This document shows positions 24,309 to 33,772 of a stretch of 64,000 bases of DNA, one piece after another; the first letter of the stretch is position 1, and the number at the start of each line of letters is the position of its first letter. Source of the stretch: Euryhalocaulis caribicus (GTDB lineage Bacteria > Pseudomonadota > Alphaproteobacteria > Caulobacterales > Maricaulaceae); assembly GCF_000412185.1 (NCBI RefSeq), contig NZ_ASJA01000015.1:1-64000 (forward strand), written 5' to 3'. The notes below the pieces were generated by a model. That model made no database searches, was not told the DNA's origin, and saw only the letters and a list, made by a program, of their open reading frames with translations. The position numbers and the translations under genes were made by a program.

Positions 24309-27300
24309 TGGCTTCACTGGTACTGGGCGCGGCGTGGTCCGCGCTGGGCGGGGCTTTGCTGCCCGGCTCGGTCTCGCTGTTCGGGGCGAGCGTTTCTGGC
24401 TCGACGCTGGGCGGGTTTGCCGGGGCGCTGGCTGGATCGGCCGTCGATGCGGCGTTCACCCGGCGCGACGTGGAGGGGCCGCGTCTGGAGGCGCTGCAGA
24501 TCCAGAGCTCGACCGAGGGCGCGGGAATGCCGGTCGTCTACGGGACGATGCGGGGGGCCGGGCAGGTGATCTGGGCGGCGAACTTCAAGGAGCATGTCAG
24601 CGAGGAGTCCGGCGGCAAGGGCGGACCGGAGGTGCGGGAATATTCCTATTCGCTGAGCTTCGCGGTGGCGCTGGGCGAAGGCGAGATCGGCGGGGTGGGG
24701 CGAATCTGGGCGGACGGGGCTCTGATGGATTTGTCGCGCGTTGCCTGGCGGCTTTATCGCGGGACGGAGGACCAGGCGCCGGACGCGCTGATCAGCGCGG
24801 TCGAGGGGGAGGCGGCGTCAGCCTATCGCGGGACGGCCTATGTGGTGTTCGAGGATCTGGACCTCTCGGCGTTTGGCAATCGCATCCCGAATCTGAGCTT
24901 CGAGGTGACGCGCCAGCCGCCGGTCGCGGCGGACGGGCCGCCGCGCATGGAGCAGCTGGTGCAGGGCGTGGCGATGATCCCAAGCTCGGGGGAGTTCGCC
25001 TATGCGACCAGCAAGGTGCTGCGGGAAGCCGGTCCGGGCGAGAGCGTGGCGGAGAACGTCAATAACAGCCGGGGACTGCCGGATATTGTCGCATCGCTGG
25101 ACGATTTGCAGGCGCAACTGCCGAACTGCCGGTCGGTGACGCTGGTTGTCTCCTGGTTCGGGACGGACTTAAGGGTTGGCGAATGCGAGATCCGGCCCGG
25201 GGTGGAGTTTGACGCGAAGATCACCAGGCCGCGGAGCTGGGTCGGCGGCGGGGTGGCGCGGGACGAGGCGCACGTGGTCTCGCGGATCGGGGGGCGGCCG
25301 GCCTATGGCGGGACGCCGGCGGACTGGAGCGTGGTTCAGGCAATCCGTGAGATGAAGGCGCGTGGGCTGGAGGTGGTGTTCTATCCCTTCATCCTTATGG
25401 ACGTGCCGGCGGGGTCTGGCCTGCCCGATCCCTACGGGCGAAACGAGCAGCCGCCTTACCCCTGGCGCGGGCGGATCACGCAGCATCCGGCGGCGGGGGA
25501 GGCGGGATCGCCGGACCAGACGGCGGCCGCCGGGGCGCAGGTTGCGGCCTTCTTTGGCGACGCGGCGGGCGGGGATTTCGACCTGTCGGGGGAGCAGCCG
25601 GTCTATGCCGGGCCCGAGGAATGGTCGTTCCGGCGGATGATCCTGCATTACGCCCATCTCTGCGCGCAGGCGGGTGGGGTGGACGGGTTCATGATCGGGT
25701 CCGAGATGGTCGGGCTGACCACGATCCGGGACTCAGCGGATCAATACCCGGCGGTGGATGCGCTGAAGGCGCTGGCGGCGGACGTGCGGGCGATCCTGCC
25801 GGGGGCGGAGATTTCCTACGCAGCGGACTGGACGGAATATTTCGGTCACCAGCCGCAGGACGGGTCGGGCGACGTCTTCTACCACCTCGACCCGCTGTGG
25901 TCGGACGCGAATATCGATTTCGTGGGGATCGACTGGTACGGGCCGCTGTCCGACTGGCGCGACGGCGGGGGACATGCGGACGCCGCCCTCTCCGACACGA
26001 TCTACCGGCTGGATTATTTGCAGGGGCAGGTGGAAGGCGGGGAGGGCTATGACTGGTTCTACGCCGGCGCGGGGGATCGTGACGCGCAGGCGCGGACCGC
26101 GATCACGGACGGGGCTTACGGGGAGCCGCACGTCTTCCGCTACAAGGATATCCGGAACTGGTGGTCGCGGCCGCATCATGACCGTCCCGGCGGCGTGCGG
26201 GCGGCGCAGGCGACGGGGTGGGTTCCGGAATCCAAGCCGATCCGGTTTACGGAGATCGGATGCCCGGCGGCGGACAAGGGGTCAAACCAGCCAAACGTTT
26301 TTTACGACCCGAAAAGTTCTGAATCGGCGCTGCCCTATTATTCGGACGGGTCGCGGGATGACCTGATCCAGCGGCGCTATATCGAGGCGATGCTGGATTA
26401 CTGGGCGCCGGAGCATGGGCGGAATCCGGTCTCTGCCGTCTATGACGGACCGATGGTGGCGCTGGCAGGCGCGCATGTCTGGACCTGGGACGCGCGGCCC
26501 TATCCGGACTTTCCGGCGCGGGAGGAGATCTGGACGGACGGCGATAACTGGCGGCTGGGCCACTGGCTGACCGGGCGCGCGGGACGGGCGCTGCTGGCCG
26601 ATGTGGTGCGGGATATTTGCGGCCGCGCCGGGTTGGTTGAGATCGACGTGGATAGCCTGGACGGACTGGTCGCCGGATACATGCTGAGCGGTCCGGCAAC
26701 GGGACGCGATGCCTTGTCGCCGCTTATGAACGCCTATGGTTTCGACATGAATGACCGGGCGGAGGCGACGGCGTTCCTGCCGGCGTCCGGCGGCGGCGCG
26801 ATAGCGCTTTCCATGAACGATCTGGTGTTGCCCGATCGCGGCAGCGTGTTCGAGATCGAACGCGCCCAGATGAGCGATCTGCCGCGAGAGGCCCGTGTCA
26901 GCTTTATTGACGAGGGGCGCGGGCATCAGCCGGGCGGCGTCTCCGCCCTGAACCGGGATGCGGAGAACAGGCGGGCGATTCGATTGAACCTGCCGCTGGT
27001 GCTGGACGAGCGGCAGGCCGAAGACGTGGCGCAGCGGGCGTTGACCGTGGCGCTGGGCGAGGCCGAAACGCTGACATTGCGAGCGCCGCCGTCACGGGCA
27101 GCTCTGGAGCCGGGTGACCGTGCGATATTCGCGGATCGTGTCTGGAGACTGGCCGGTCTGGAGGGCGGGGTGGCTGGCGCGGCCGTCCTGAAGGGCGACA
27201 CGGGCGGGGCCTTGAACCGGATGTCCGGACCAGAGCCGGGTGTGATTGAAGATCCGGTCACGCCCTACAGCCCGCCATTGGTCTGGTTGATCGACGCGCC

Positions 27301-28201
27301 CTTGTCGGATGTTGAAGACGATGCGGCGCCGCGAATTGCGGTGAGCGCGAAACCCTGGCCCGGTGCGGCGCTGATCTGGGCCGGGCCGGATGATGACAGC
27401 CTGACGGGGCGGGCAATTGCCGACCGGCCCGCCATGATGGGCGAACTTGTCTGGGATTTGTGGCATGGGCCGGTCGGCCGTTGGGACGAAGGTAACCGGA
27501 CGCGTATCCGGCTCTATTCCGGCATGCTTTCCAATGAAGAGGCGTTGCGCGTGTTGAATGGCGCGAACCGCATCGCGATAGAATCGCCCGATGGCGAGTG
27601 GGAAATCCTGCAGGCGCGGAACGCGCTGCTGGTCACGCCGGGAGTCTTTGAAATCTCCGGTCTGTTGCGTGGGCTGGCGGGCACGGAAACGGCGATGGGC
27701 GCGCCGGTGACGGCCGGGGCGCGGGTCGTGGTTCTGGACCCGGCGCTGGAGCGGCTGGACGTTTCCGGCCTTTCGCGTCAGGTCCCGCTCAGCCTGGCGG
27801 CCGGGGCGCCCGCGCTGAGCCCGTATGACGAGGGCGCGACGCTGACAGGCGCGAACTGGACCGGATATGCGCTGCGTCCCTTGTCGCCCGCGCATTTGAG
27901 GGGCGTGCGGACGGCGGAGGGAATTGAGATTTCCTGGACCCGGCGGACCCGCATCGGCGGCGATGACTGGGCTGCGCCGGACGTTCCGCTGGGTGAGACA
28001 ATGGAGGCTTATGCGGTCGAGATCATCAAGGACGGGGAGGCAGCATTGACGCTGAACGCATCCGCGCCACGGGCGTTATTGGCGAATGCGCAGGAAATCG
28101 CGCTGTTTGGCGCCGCGGCGAGCGCGCTGGAAATCCGCGTTTCCCAGCTTTCCGGCCAGTGGGGCGCCGGCGCGCCGGCGGCGCGGGTTCTTTATCTCTA
28201 G
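24308..28201 (+). CDS. GTA baseplate 'megatron' host-specificity protein (orfg15)
   Basis: At 1297 residues the largest protein here. The N-terminus is alanine/glycine-rich and hydrophobic (LVLGAAWSALGGALLPGSVSLFG), followed by tail-tip J-like segments (GMPVVYGTMRGAGQVIWAANFKEHV; REYSYSLSFAVALGEGEIGG). Residues about 430-740 form the GTA TIM-barrel-like domain, with YAHLCAQAGGVDGFMIGSEMVGL, SYAADWTEYFGH and VGIDWYGPLSDWRDG. The C-terminal third is the Rcc01698-like tail domain. The frame is intact throughout. It forms the baseplate spike that contacts the recipient. It ends the cluster; a DnaJ-like gene follows. Confidence 0.95.
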   Translation: MASLVLGAAWSALGGALLPGSVSLFGASVSGSTLGGFAGALAGSAVDAAFTRRDVEGPRLEALQIQSSTEGAGMPVVYGTMRGAGQVIWAANFKEHVSEESGGKGGPEVREYSYSLSFAVALGEGEIGGVGRIWADGALMDLSRVAWRLYRGTEDQAPDALISAVEGEAASAYRGTAYVVFEDLDLSAFGNRIPNLSFEVTRQPPVAADGPPRMEQLVQGVAMIPSSGEFAYATSKVLREAGPGESVAENVNNSRGLPDIVASLDDLQAQLPNCRSVTLVVSWFGTDLRVGECEIRPGVEFDAKITRPRSWVGGGVARDEAHVVSRIGGRPAYGGTPADWSVVQAIREMKARGLEVVFYPFILMDVPAGSGLPDPYGRNEQPPYPWRGRITQHPAAGEAGSPDQTAAAGAQVAAFFGDAAGGDFDLSGEQPVYAGPEEWSFRRMILHYAHLCAQAGGVDGFMIGSEMVGLTTIRDSADQYPAVDALKALAADVRAILPGAEISYAADWTEYFGHQPQDGSGDVFYHLDPLWSDANIDFVGIDWYGPLSDWRDGGGHADAALSDTIYRLDYLQGQVEGGEGYDWFYAGAGDRDAQARTAITDGAYGEPHVFRYKDIRNWWSRPHHDRPGGVRAAQATGWVPESKPIRFTEIGCPAADKGSNQPNVFYDPKSSESALPYYSDGSRDDLIQRRYIEAMLDYWAPEHGRNPVSAVYDGPMVALAGAHVWTWDARPYPDFPAREEIWTDGDNWRLGHWLTGRAGRALLADVVRDICGRAGLVEIDVDSLDGLVAGYMLSGPATGRDALSPLMNAYGFDMNDRAEATAFLPASGGGAIALSMNDLVLPDRGSVFEIERAQMSDLPREARVSFIDEGRGHQPGGVSALNRDAENRRAIRLNLPLVLDERQAEDVAQRALTVALGEAETLTLRAPPSRAALEPGDRAIFADRVWRLAGLEGGVAGAAVLKGDTGGALNRMSGPEPGVIEDPVTPYSPPLVWLIDAPLSDVEDDAAPRIAVSAKPWPGAALIWAGPDDDSLTGRAIADRPAMMGELVWDLWHGPVGRWDEGNRTRIRLYSGMLSNEEALRVLNGANRIAIESPDGEWEILQARNALLVTPGVFEISGLLRGLAGTETAMGAPVTAGARVVVLDPALERLDVSGLSRQVPLSLAAGAPALSPYDEGATLTGANWTGYALRPLSPAHLRGVRTAEGIEISWTRRTRIGGDDWAAPDVPLGETMEAYAVEIIKDGEAALTLNASAPRALLANAQEIALFGAAASALEIRVSQLSGQWGAGAPAARVLYL

Positions 28202-28282
28202 CGTCCTTGCGCTTATCTCTTGGCGCTTGCGGCGCGCGCTATTCCGGGCGTTATTTCTGAGAGATCAGGCGAGAGGACATCT

Positions 28283-29221
28283 GTGGCGGACGATCCGTAC
28301 AAACTTCTGGGCGTTTCCAAAAACGCCAGTAAAGACGAGATACGGAAAGCGTACCGCAAGCTCGCCAAGGAGCTGCACCCTGACGTGCGGCCGGGCGACA
28401 AGGCGGCCGAGGACAAGTTCAAGGCCGCGACCACGGCTTTCAATATTCTGAGCGATCCCGACAAGCGGGCGCGCTTTGACCGCGGCGAAATCGACGCCGA
28501 GGGCAATGAGCGCGGCCCGTTTGCAGGCGGCGGCCCGCGTCCGGGCGGCCGGCAGCAGGGGTATAGCTATAGTTCCCACGGCGCCGGGCCGGGCGGCGGC
28601 GGATTCGAGGATATCGGCGATATTTTCGCCGACTTGTTTGGCCGTGGCGGCGGTGGCGGCGGGCCGGGCCGGGGCCGCGGCGGGTTCCGCACGCGGGGAG
28701 ACGATGTGCGCTACAAGCTGGACGTGGATTTCCTCGACGCGGCCAAGGGCGCGACCAAGAGCGTGACCATGGCGGACGGGAAATCCCTCAATTTGAAAAT
28801 CCCCGCCGGCATCGAGACCGGAAAGACGCTGCGCCTGAAGGGACAGGGTCATCCGGGGGCGGGCGGCGGTCCGTCCGGCGATGCGCTGGTCGAGGTACGC
28901 GTGAAGGATCATCCCACGTTCACGCGCGAGGGCGATGATATCCGCGTCGAATTGCCGATTACCTTGAAAGAGGCGGTCGAGGGCGCGAAGGTCGCCACCC
29001 CGACGATTGACGGGGCGGTGAACATCACCGTGCCGAAAAACTCCAACACAGGCTCGGTGCTGCGGTTGCGCGGCAAGGGCGTTGAGCGGCAGGGCAAAAG
29101 GGGCGATCAGTTTGTACGCCTGAAAGTCGTGTTGCCCGATAATGATCCGGAACTGGCCCGATTCGTGGAAGGCTGGACGCCAAAAGGCGATTACAACCCG
29201 AGGAAAGGCATGGCCGGCTGA
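28283..29221 (+). CDS. DnaJ-class (CbpA-like) chaperone
   Basis: A 312-residue Hsp40. The J-domain occupies residues 1-70 (DPYKLLGVSKNASKDEIRKAYRKLAKELHPDVRPG with the HPD motif), followed by a long Gly-rich linker and two C-terminal substrate-binding domains (IPAGIETGKTLRLKGQGHPG; PTFTREGDDIRVELPITLKEAVEGAKV). There is no zinc-finger domain, so it is CbpA-type and not DnaJ proper. The GTG at 28283 (VADDPYKLLG) with GAGAGGA upstream is preferred; longer starts run into non-conserved sequence. Starts 81 bases past the GTA cluster. Confidence 0.92.
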   Translation: MADDPYKLLGVSKNASKDEIRKAYRKLAKELHPDVRPGDKAAEDKFKAATTAFNILSDPDKRARFDRGEIDAEGNERGPFAGGGPRPGGRQQGYSYSSHGAGPGGGGFEDIGDIFADLFGRGGGGGGPGRGRGGFRTRGDDVRYKLDVDFLDAAKGATKSVTMADGKSLNLKIPAGIETGKTLRLKGQGHPGAGGGPSGDALVEVRVKDHPTFTREGDDIRVELPITLKEAVEGAKVATPTIDGAVNITVPKNSNTGSVLRLRGKGVERQGKRGDQFVRLKVVLPDNDPELARFVEGWTPKGDYNPRKGMAG

Positions 29222-29275
29222 GGCCTGAACCCTCCGTTCAGCGTTCATTCAGCGGCAAAGGCCGATAACAACCGC

Positions 29276-29611
29276 ATGAAGCTTGTAACCCTCATATCTG
29301 CAGCCTTTCTGACGGCGGCGTCCCTATGCGGGACGGCGGCGGCCGGATCGCAGGATATGTACGCCCAGATGCGCAGCACCTGGAGCGCCGATCAGGCGCG
29401 GAACGCGCAGGAGGAAGGCCGTGTCCTTCCGGCCAGCCAGATCATCCGTATCGCCCAGGCGCGCCATCGCGGCAGCCAGGTTCTGGATGTTTCGCTGAGC
29501 GGCGGACGCACGCCGGTCTATACGGTCATCCTGAAGACACGCGACGGGCGGCGGGTTGATGTTACTCTGGATGCGCGCACTGGGCGTATTCTCTCAGAAC
29601 GCGGGGCCTGA
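29276..29611 (+). CDS. Exported PepSY domain protein
   Basis: A 111-residue periplasmic protein: signal peptide MKLVTLISAAFLTAASLCGTAAAG, then a PepSY domain (LPASQIIRIAQARHRGSQVLDVSLSGG followed by YTVILKTRDGRRVDVTLDARTGRIL). PepSY domains are thought to inhibit or sense peptidases. It lies three bases before the response regulator gene, a common alphaproteobacterial grouping in which the PepSY protein is part of the PhoPQ-like operon. Confidence 0.9.
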   Translation: MKLVTLISAAFLTAASLCGTAAAGSQDMYAQMRSTWSADQARNAQEEGRVLPASQIIRIAQARHRGSQVLDVSLSGGRTPVYTVILKTRDGRRVDVTLDARTGRILSERGA

Positions 29612-29614
29612 ACG

Positions 29615-30292
29615 ATGCGTGTGCTTGTTGTTGAAGACGATCCGGACCTGTCCCGCCAGCTAGGCCGGGCGCTGGAGGATTCGGGTTACGCCGTGGACCT
29701 CGCCGCCGATGGCGAGGACGGGCATTTCTTGGGTGAAACCGAACCCTATGACGCCATCGTTCTGGATCTGGGCCTGCCCAAGATCGACGGCGTGACGGTG
29801 CTGGAACGCTGGCGCCGCGAAGGCAAGGCGACGCCGGTGCTGATCCTGACCGCGCGCGACCGCTGGAGCGAGAAGGTGGCCGGGTTCGACGCCGGCGCGG
29901 ACGATTACCTGACCAAGCCGTTTCATACGGAAGAATTGCTGGCCCGGCTGCGAGCGCTGATCCGCCGCGCGGCGGGCCATGCGACGCCGTTGCTGGAAGT
30001 GGGCGACCTGTCGGTGGATACGCGCGCGGCGCGGGCCTATGTGGCGGGCGAGCCGATCCGGCTGACCTCTCACGAATTCAAACTGTTACAATATCTGGCG
30101 CACCATCCGGGCGAAGTGGTTTCGCGCGGCGAACTGGTCGAGCATATCTACGATCAGGATTTCGACCGCGATTCCAATACGATCGAGGTGTTCGTCGGAC
30201 GCCTGCGCAAGAAGATCGGCTCTGACCGGATCGAGACCGTGCGCGGCCTTGGCTATCGCCTGGTCGCCTCGGAGGGCGCGGCGACGGCGTGA
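29615..30292 (+). CDS. OmpR/PhoP-type response regulator
   Basis: A 225-residue regulator: receiver domain with the phosphoacceptor D51 (IVLDLGLPK), acidic pair E7-D9 and K in LTKPFHTEELLARL, then a winged-helix DNA-binding domain (IRLTSHEFKLLQYLAHHPGEVVSRGELVEHIYD; VFVGRLRKKIGSDRIETVRGLGYRL). It is in an operon with the PepSY gene upstream and the kinase downstream (GTGA overlap). Closest in style to PhoP-like regulators that respond to envelope or Mg2+ stress. Confidence 0.93.
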   Translation: MRVLVVEDDPDLSRQLGRALEDSGYAVDLAADGEDGHFLGETEPYDAIVLDLGLPKIDGVTVLERWRREGKATPVLILTARDRWSEKVAGFDAGADDYLTKPFHTEELLARLRALIRRAAGHATPLLEVGDLSVDTRAARAYVAGEPIRLTSHEFKLLQYLAHHPGEVVSRGELVEHIYDQDFDRDSNTIEVFVGRLRKKIGSDRIETVRGLGYRLVASEGAATA

Positions 30293-31671
30293 AGCGCGGC
30301 CGCTCGCTTGTCGCGCGGCTGATTGCAGCCGGCGCGCTGTGGGCGGTGGTCTTGCTGATTGCCGGCGCGATTGGCCTGACGGCGTTTTACCGGGCCTCCG
30401 TCTATCGCGGGCTGGATGATGACCTGACCGCGGTCATGGATGCGCTGATCGCCTATTCCGAGACCGATGAGGCGGGGGATTTGAGCGTTTCGCGGCGATT
30501 TGCCGATCCGCGCTTCGATCAGGTGTTTTCCGGACGCTACTGGCAGATTGCGTCGGCTTCGGGCGAAGGCCTGACGCCAGAAGCGCGCTCGCGCTCGCTC
30601 TGGGACGAGTATCTGGACCTGCCTGCCGCGGAGATCGAGCGCGTTCTGGCCACGCCCGGCCAGCACCAGATCATTCAGATCGAGGGTCCCTCGCAGGAAC
30701 CGCTGCGGGTGATGGCGGAGGCCGTGACCCTTCCGGCCCGAGAAAACGCGCTGGTCTTCATAGCGGCGGCGGACAAGACGGCCGCCGACCGGGCGGTGCG
30801 CAATTTCTCCATCGCTTCGGCCTGGATCCTCGCCTCGTTCGGGGCGGCGCTGATCATCGCCTTGATCATACAGGTCCGGGTCGGGCTGGCGCCGCTGTTC
30901 CGCATGCGGCAGTCAGTGGCGAAAATCCGCGAGGGCGAGCAGGATCGGCTGGCGGCAGATTATCCCAATGAAATTGCGCCGCTGGCCGAGGAACTCAATT
31001 CTCTGATTGCGCACAATCAGGAAGTCGTCGAGCGGGCGCGGACCCATGTGGGCAATCTGGCGCATGCGCTGAAAACGCCCATCGCGGTTCTGTTGAATGA
31101 ATCGCGCAGCGGAGAGTCCGTGCGCTCCGAAATCGTTCACCGGCAGGCGGACGCCATGTCCCGTCAGGTCGATCATCATCTGCGGCGCGCCCGCGCGGCG
31201 GCGCGCGGCCGGGCGGCGGGCGCCGTTCCGATGGAGCCGGTGATTGACGACCTGACCCGCACGATCAGCCGGATCTATGCCGGGCGGGGGGTAAACATCT
31301 CCGCCCTGACGGAGGACGGGCTGCGCTTCCGGGGGGAGCGGCAGGATCTGGAAGAGATGATCGGCAATCTGGTGGAGAATGCCGCGAAATGGGCCAAGGG
31401 GCAGGTGCGGGTCAAAACATCCGCCATCGATGACCAGATTTTCCTGCTGCAGGTGGACGATGACGGACCGGGCCTGGCGCCCGAGCAACGCGAGGAAGCC
31501 CTGAAGCGCGGCGGGCGGCTGGATGAAACGGCGCCGGGTACGGGGCTGGGCCTGGCCATCGTGACCGATCTGGCGCGCGCCTATTCCGGGTCTCTGGAGC
31601 TTGAGGAATCGGCGCTGGGCGGGTTGCAGGCGCGGCTTCTTCTGCCGCGCGGCGGCGTAAAAGCCTATTAA
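30289..31671 (+). CDS. PhoQ-like sensor histidine kinase
   Basis: A 460-residue membrane kinase. Two membrane segments (about residues 8-30 and 170-195) bracket a periplasmic sensor. A HAMP-like segment, then the phosphoacceptor region NLAHALKTPIAVLLNESRSG, follow; the ATPase domain has N, G1 and G2 boxes (GNLVENAAKWA, DDDGPGLAPEQ, GTGLGLAIV). The A-H-x-L-K-T-P form is the PhoQ-type H-box. Starts with GTG overlapping the response regulator stop. Confidence 0.92.
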   Translation: MKRGRSLVARLIAAGALWAVVLLIAGAIGLTAFYRASVYRGLDDDLTAVMDALIAYSETDEAGDLSVSRRFADPRFDQVFSGRYWQIASASGEGLTPEARSRSLWDEYLDLPAAEIERVLATPGQHQIIQIEGPSQEPLRVMAEAVTLPARENALVFIAAADKTAADRAVRNFSIASAWILASFGAALIIALIIQVRVGLAPLFRMRQSVAKIREGEQDRLAADYPNEIAPLAEELNSLIAHNQEVVERARTHVGNLAHALKTPIAVLLNESRSGESVRSEIVHRQADAMSRQVDHHLRRARAAARGRAAGAVPMEPVIDDLTRTISRIYAGRGVNISALTEDGLRFRGERQDLEEMIGNLVENAAKWAKGQVRVKTSAIDDQIFLLQVDDDGPGLAPEQREEALKRGGRLDETAPGTGLGLAIVTDLARAYSGSLELEESALGGLQARLLLPRGGVKAY

Positions 31672-31729
31672 CGAAAACCGTATAGAAAAACAGGCCTTTG
31701 ATAGATATTCGAGTTGAAGCGGTCTGTTT

Positions 31730-33091
31730 ATGGGTTCGCCGTCGCCCCGCGAAAAACAGCTTATGGCGTTTCTTGGAACCTTGCCTGCCGACATGGCGGG
31801 CAAGCTGTACGAGGCGTGCGACGCCGCGCGGCAAAACGGCGACGATTCCCTGCCTTTCGACCTGATCTGCGATGCGCTGAGACCGGCCGAGCCGGATTTG
31901 TCCGAGCATATCCTGTTCGGGCCTGCCGCGCCGCTGGTGACCGAAGACGCCGGCGCGCCGGCGGCGGGCGCCATCCTGAAATCCTCTCTGGAGCCGTTCG
32001 AGGCGTTTGCCCGTTCGGCCGCCGGGGCCATCGTTTCCGATCTTGAGTCCGGCGCGCGGTCGCGGATCGCCGGGCGCGGCGTTCTGGGCGCGGCCCTCGT
32101 CGAGGTTTTCGATGCGAAAATGGAGGACCCGGACGGCCGAAACGCTTTCATCAAAATGTTTGGCGGCGAACGCGGCGCGGCCGATGCGCGCAAGATGATC
32201 ACCTTGCTCTGCGCCGAGCCTGAACTTTCCGAAAACCTCTACGACCTACCGGACTACATCAAGGACATCGATGACGACATGCTGGCGGCGCTGCGCGCCT
32301 GTCACGAGGCCGTGGTTGCGAAGGAGCCGCGTGCGGAGCTTCTGCTGATGTTCCTGCTCATGGAGCGGCTGGACCAGCACTGGATGATCCTGCGCGTGGC
32401 CAAGGCCATTTCAAACAAGCAGGACGATTTGCTGTTCAGCCGCACGGAGTTTTCCGTGATCGGGGAAATGCTGCTTGATGAGGCGGCGGAAGCCGTTCGG
32501 CGGTTGCAACTGGATTCCCGGACGGCCGTGGAGCCTGACAAGGTCATAGGCGCGCTGGACGGATTTGCCGCCATTACCCAAGGCATGACGCGTGAGCTGG
32601 GCATCCGCAAGGACGGCGAATGGGGCAAACGGCTGCATAAAATCCGCCACGACGCAGCTTCCAATATGGAAGACATGTGCCGTGAAACGCCCGATGCGAT
32701 CGATAAGGCTCTGCCCCTGCGCCGGGTGAAGCTGGACGGCAATATTCCAGCCAACCGGCCCGATACTTCCCGTAAACCCAAACCGGAAATCGCCGAACGC
32801 GCGGTGGCGCTGTGCGATGTGCTGCGCCGGTGCCGCAGTCACGCCAATGCGGCGGCCTTTGCTTCCGCGCGTGTGAGGATGTTCGAAGAGGCGGAAAGGC
32901 GCTTGGACGATTACAGCGCCAGCCTGATCGACGTGATCCATGAGGCGGGCGCCGAGGAGATGCAGAACCTCAAACCGTGGATTGCGCTGACGGGCCGTGC
33001 GATCCTGGCGCTGTCGGGCGAGGATTCTCACGCGGTGTTCCAGCGCCGGGCCTCGGCCGCTGCGGGCAAATCGTCGCAAGACGCAGCCTGA
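31730..33091 (+). CDS. Conserved hypothetical protein, 453 aa
   Basis: A mainly helical cytoplasmic protein with no signal or membrane segment. It contains several helix-rich stretches (LMFLLMERLDQHWMILRVAKAIS; FSVIGEMLLDEAAEAVRRLQLD; RVRMFEEAERRLDDYSASLIDVIHEAG) and no catalytic motif that I recognise. Codon use and base composition match its neighbours, so it looks native. It starts 58 bases after the PhoQ-like kinase and may be read from the same promoter. I cannot name a family. Confidence 0.7.
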   Translation: MGSPSPREKQLMAFLGTLPADMAGKLYEACDAARQNGDDSLPFDLICDALRPAEPDLSEHILFGPAAPLVTEDAGAPAAGAILKSSLEPFEAFARSAAGAIVSDLESGARSRIAGRGVLGAALVEVFDAKMEDPDGRNAFIKMFGGERGAADARKMITLLCAEPELSENLYDLPDYIKDIDDDMLAALRACHEAVVAKEPRAELLLMFLLMERLDQHWMILRVAKAISNKQDDLLFSRTEFSVIGEMLLDEAAEAVRRLQLDSRTAVEPDKVIGALDGFAAITQGMTRELGIRKDGEWGKRLHKIRHDAASNMEDMCRETPDAIDKALPLRRVKLDGNIPANRPDTSRKPKPEIAERAVALCDVLRRCRSHANAAAFASARVRMFEEAERRLDDYSASLIDVIHEAGAEEMQNLKPWIALTGRAILALSGEDSHAVFQRRASAAAGKSSQDAA

Positions 33092-33130
33092 GCATTTTCC
33101 CGCCGCCGAAAGCGGGATACATCCACCCGC

Positions 33131-33772
33131 ATGGCTGAAAACAACAAGCCGATAGCTTTGGAAGACCGGGGCGAGACGGGCGAGAAACTGTTCTCTCCCA
33201 GCGCCGGACGCAACAAGGACGTGATCGCGGAGACGCTGGGCGAGCGTCTGGCCAGGTCTTCCCGGATTCTGGAAATCGGATCGGGGACCGGCGAACACGC
33301 CGAGGCGGTTTGTCTGAAGCGTCCCGATCTCCGCTGGACGCCCAGCGATCCGGATGCGCGGTCCCGCGCGTCCATCGCGGCGCGCGCTCGGGAAATCGAT
33401 AATCTGGCCCCGCCGCTGGCCCTGGATCTTCTGGACCAGGGCTGGATGGTGGCGGCGCCGGAGTGCGATGCGCTGGTCTGTATCAATGTCATTCATATTT
33501 CCCCGTTCGAAGTGACCCGCGCGCTGGCCGGTTTCGCGGCCTCGCGCCTGCCCGGGGATGGCTGCGTCATTCTCTATGGGCCTTTCCTGGAGGGCGGGCG
33601 TTCCGCGCCTTCAAACCTGACCTTCCGCGACGATCTGCAACGCCGTGATCCGCAATGGGGCGTTCGGGAGCTGGACGACGTCAAAGCCGTGTTCGCCGGA
33701 AAGGGATGGCGGCTGGATGAGCGGATCGCGATGCCGGCAAACAATCTCACGCTGGTCTTCAAGCCGGACTGA
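33131..33772 (+). CDS. DUF938 class I SAM-dependent methyltransferase
   Basis: A 213-residue protein with the DUF938 signature: KLFSPSAGRNKDVIAETLGERL, then the SAM-binding ILEIGSGTGEHAEAV, then TPSDPDARSRASI, INVIHISPFEVTRAL and the final PANNLTLVFKPD. These are methyltransferases of unknown substrate, cytoplasmic. It joins ccmI through a TGATG overlap, so it is at least co-translated with the cytochrome c maturation genes. Confidence 0.92.
   Translation: MAENNKPIALEDRGETGEKLFSPSAGRNKDVIAETLGERLARSSRILEIGSGTGEHAEAVCLKRPDLRWTPSDPDARSRASIAARAREIDNLAPPLALDLLDQGWMVAAPECDALVCINVIHISPFEVTRALAGFAASRLPGDGCVILYGPFLEGGRSAPSNLTFRDDLQRRDPQWGVRELDDVKAVFAGKGWRLDERIAMPANNLTLVFKPD

Larger units (their letters stand above)
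9630..28201 (+). mobile_element. RcGTA-like gene transfer agent structural cluster, interrupted
   Basis: Homologues of RcGTA orfg1, g2, g3, g3.5, g4, g5, g6, g7, g8, g9, g10, g10.1, g11, g12, g13, g14 and g15 occur in canonical order on the plus strand. Three stretches are occupied by unrelated genes: 11.2-13.8 kb, 15.5-16.1 kb and 21.4-22.9 kb. No integrase, repressor, replication, holin or lysin gene is present, as expected for a GTA and not a prophage. All structural reading frames appear intact. Regulators (GafA, CtrA), head-spike and tail-fibre genes are not in the window. Confidence 0.9.

Noticed and set aside
9630-28201. An active prophage
   Set aside because: No integrase, repressor, replication or lysis genes, and the order matches RcGTA; a GTA is the better reading.
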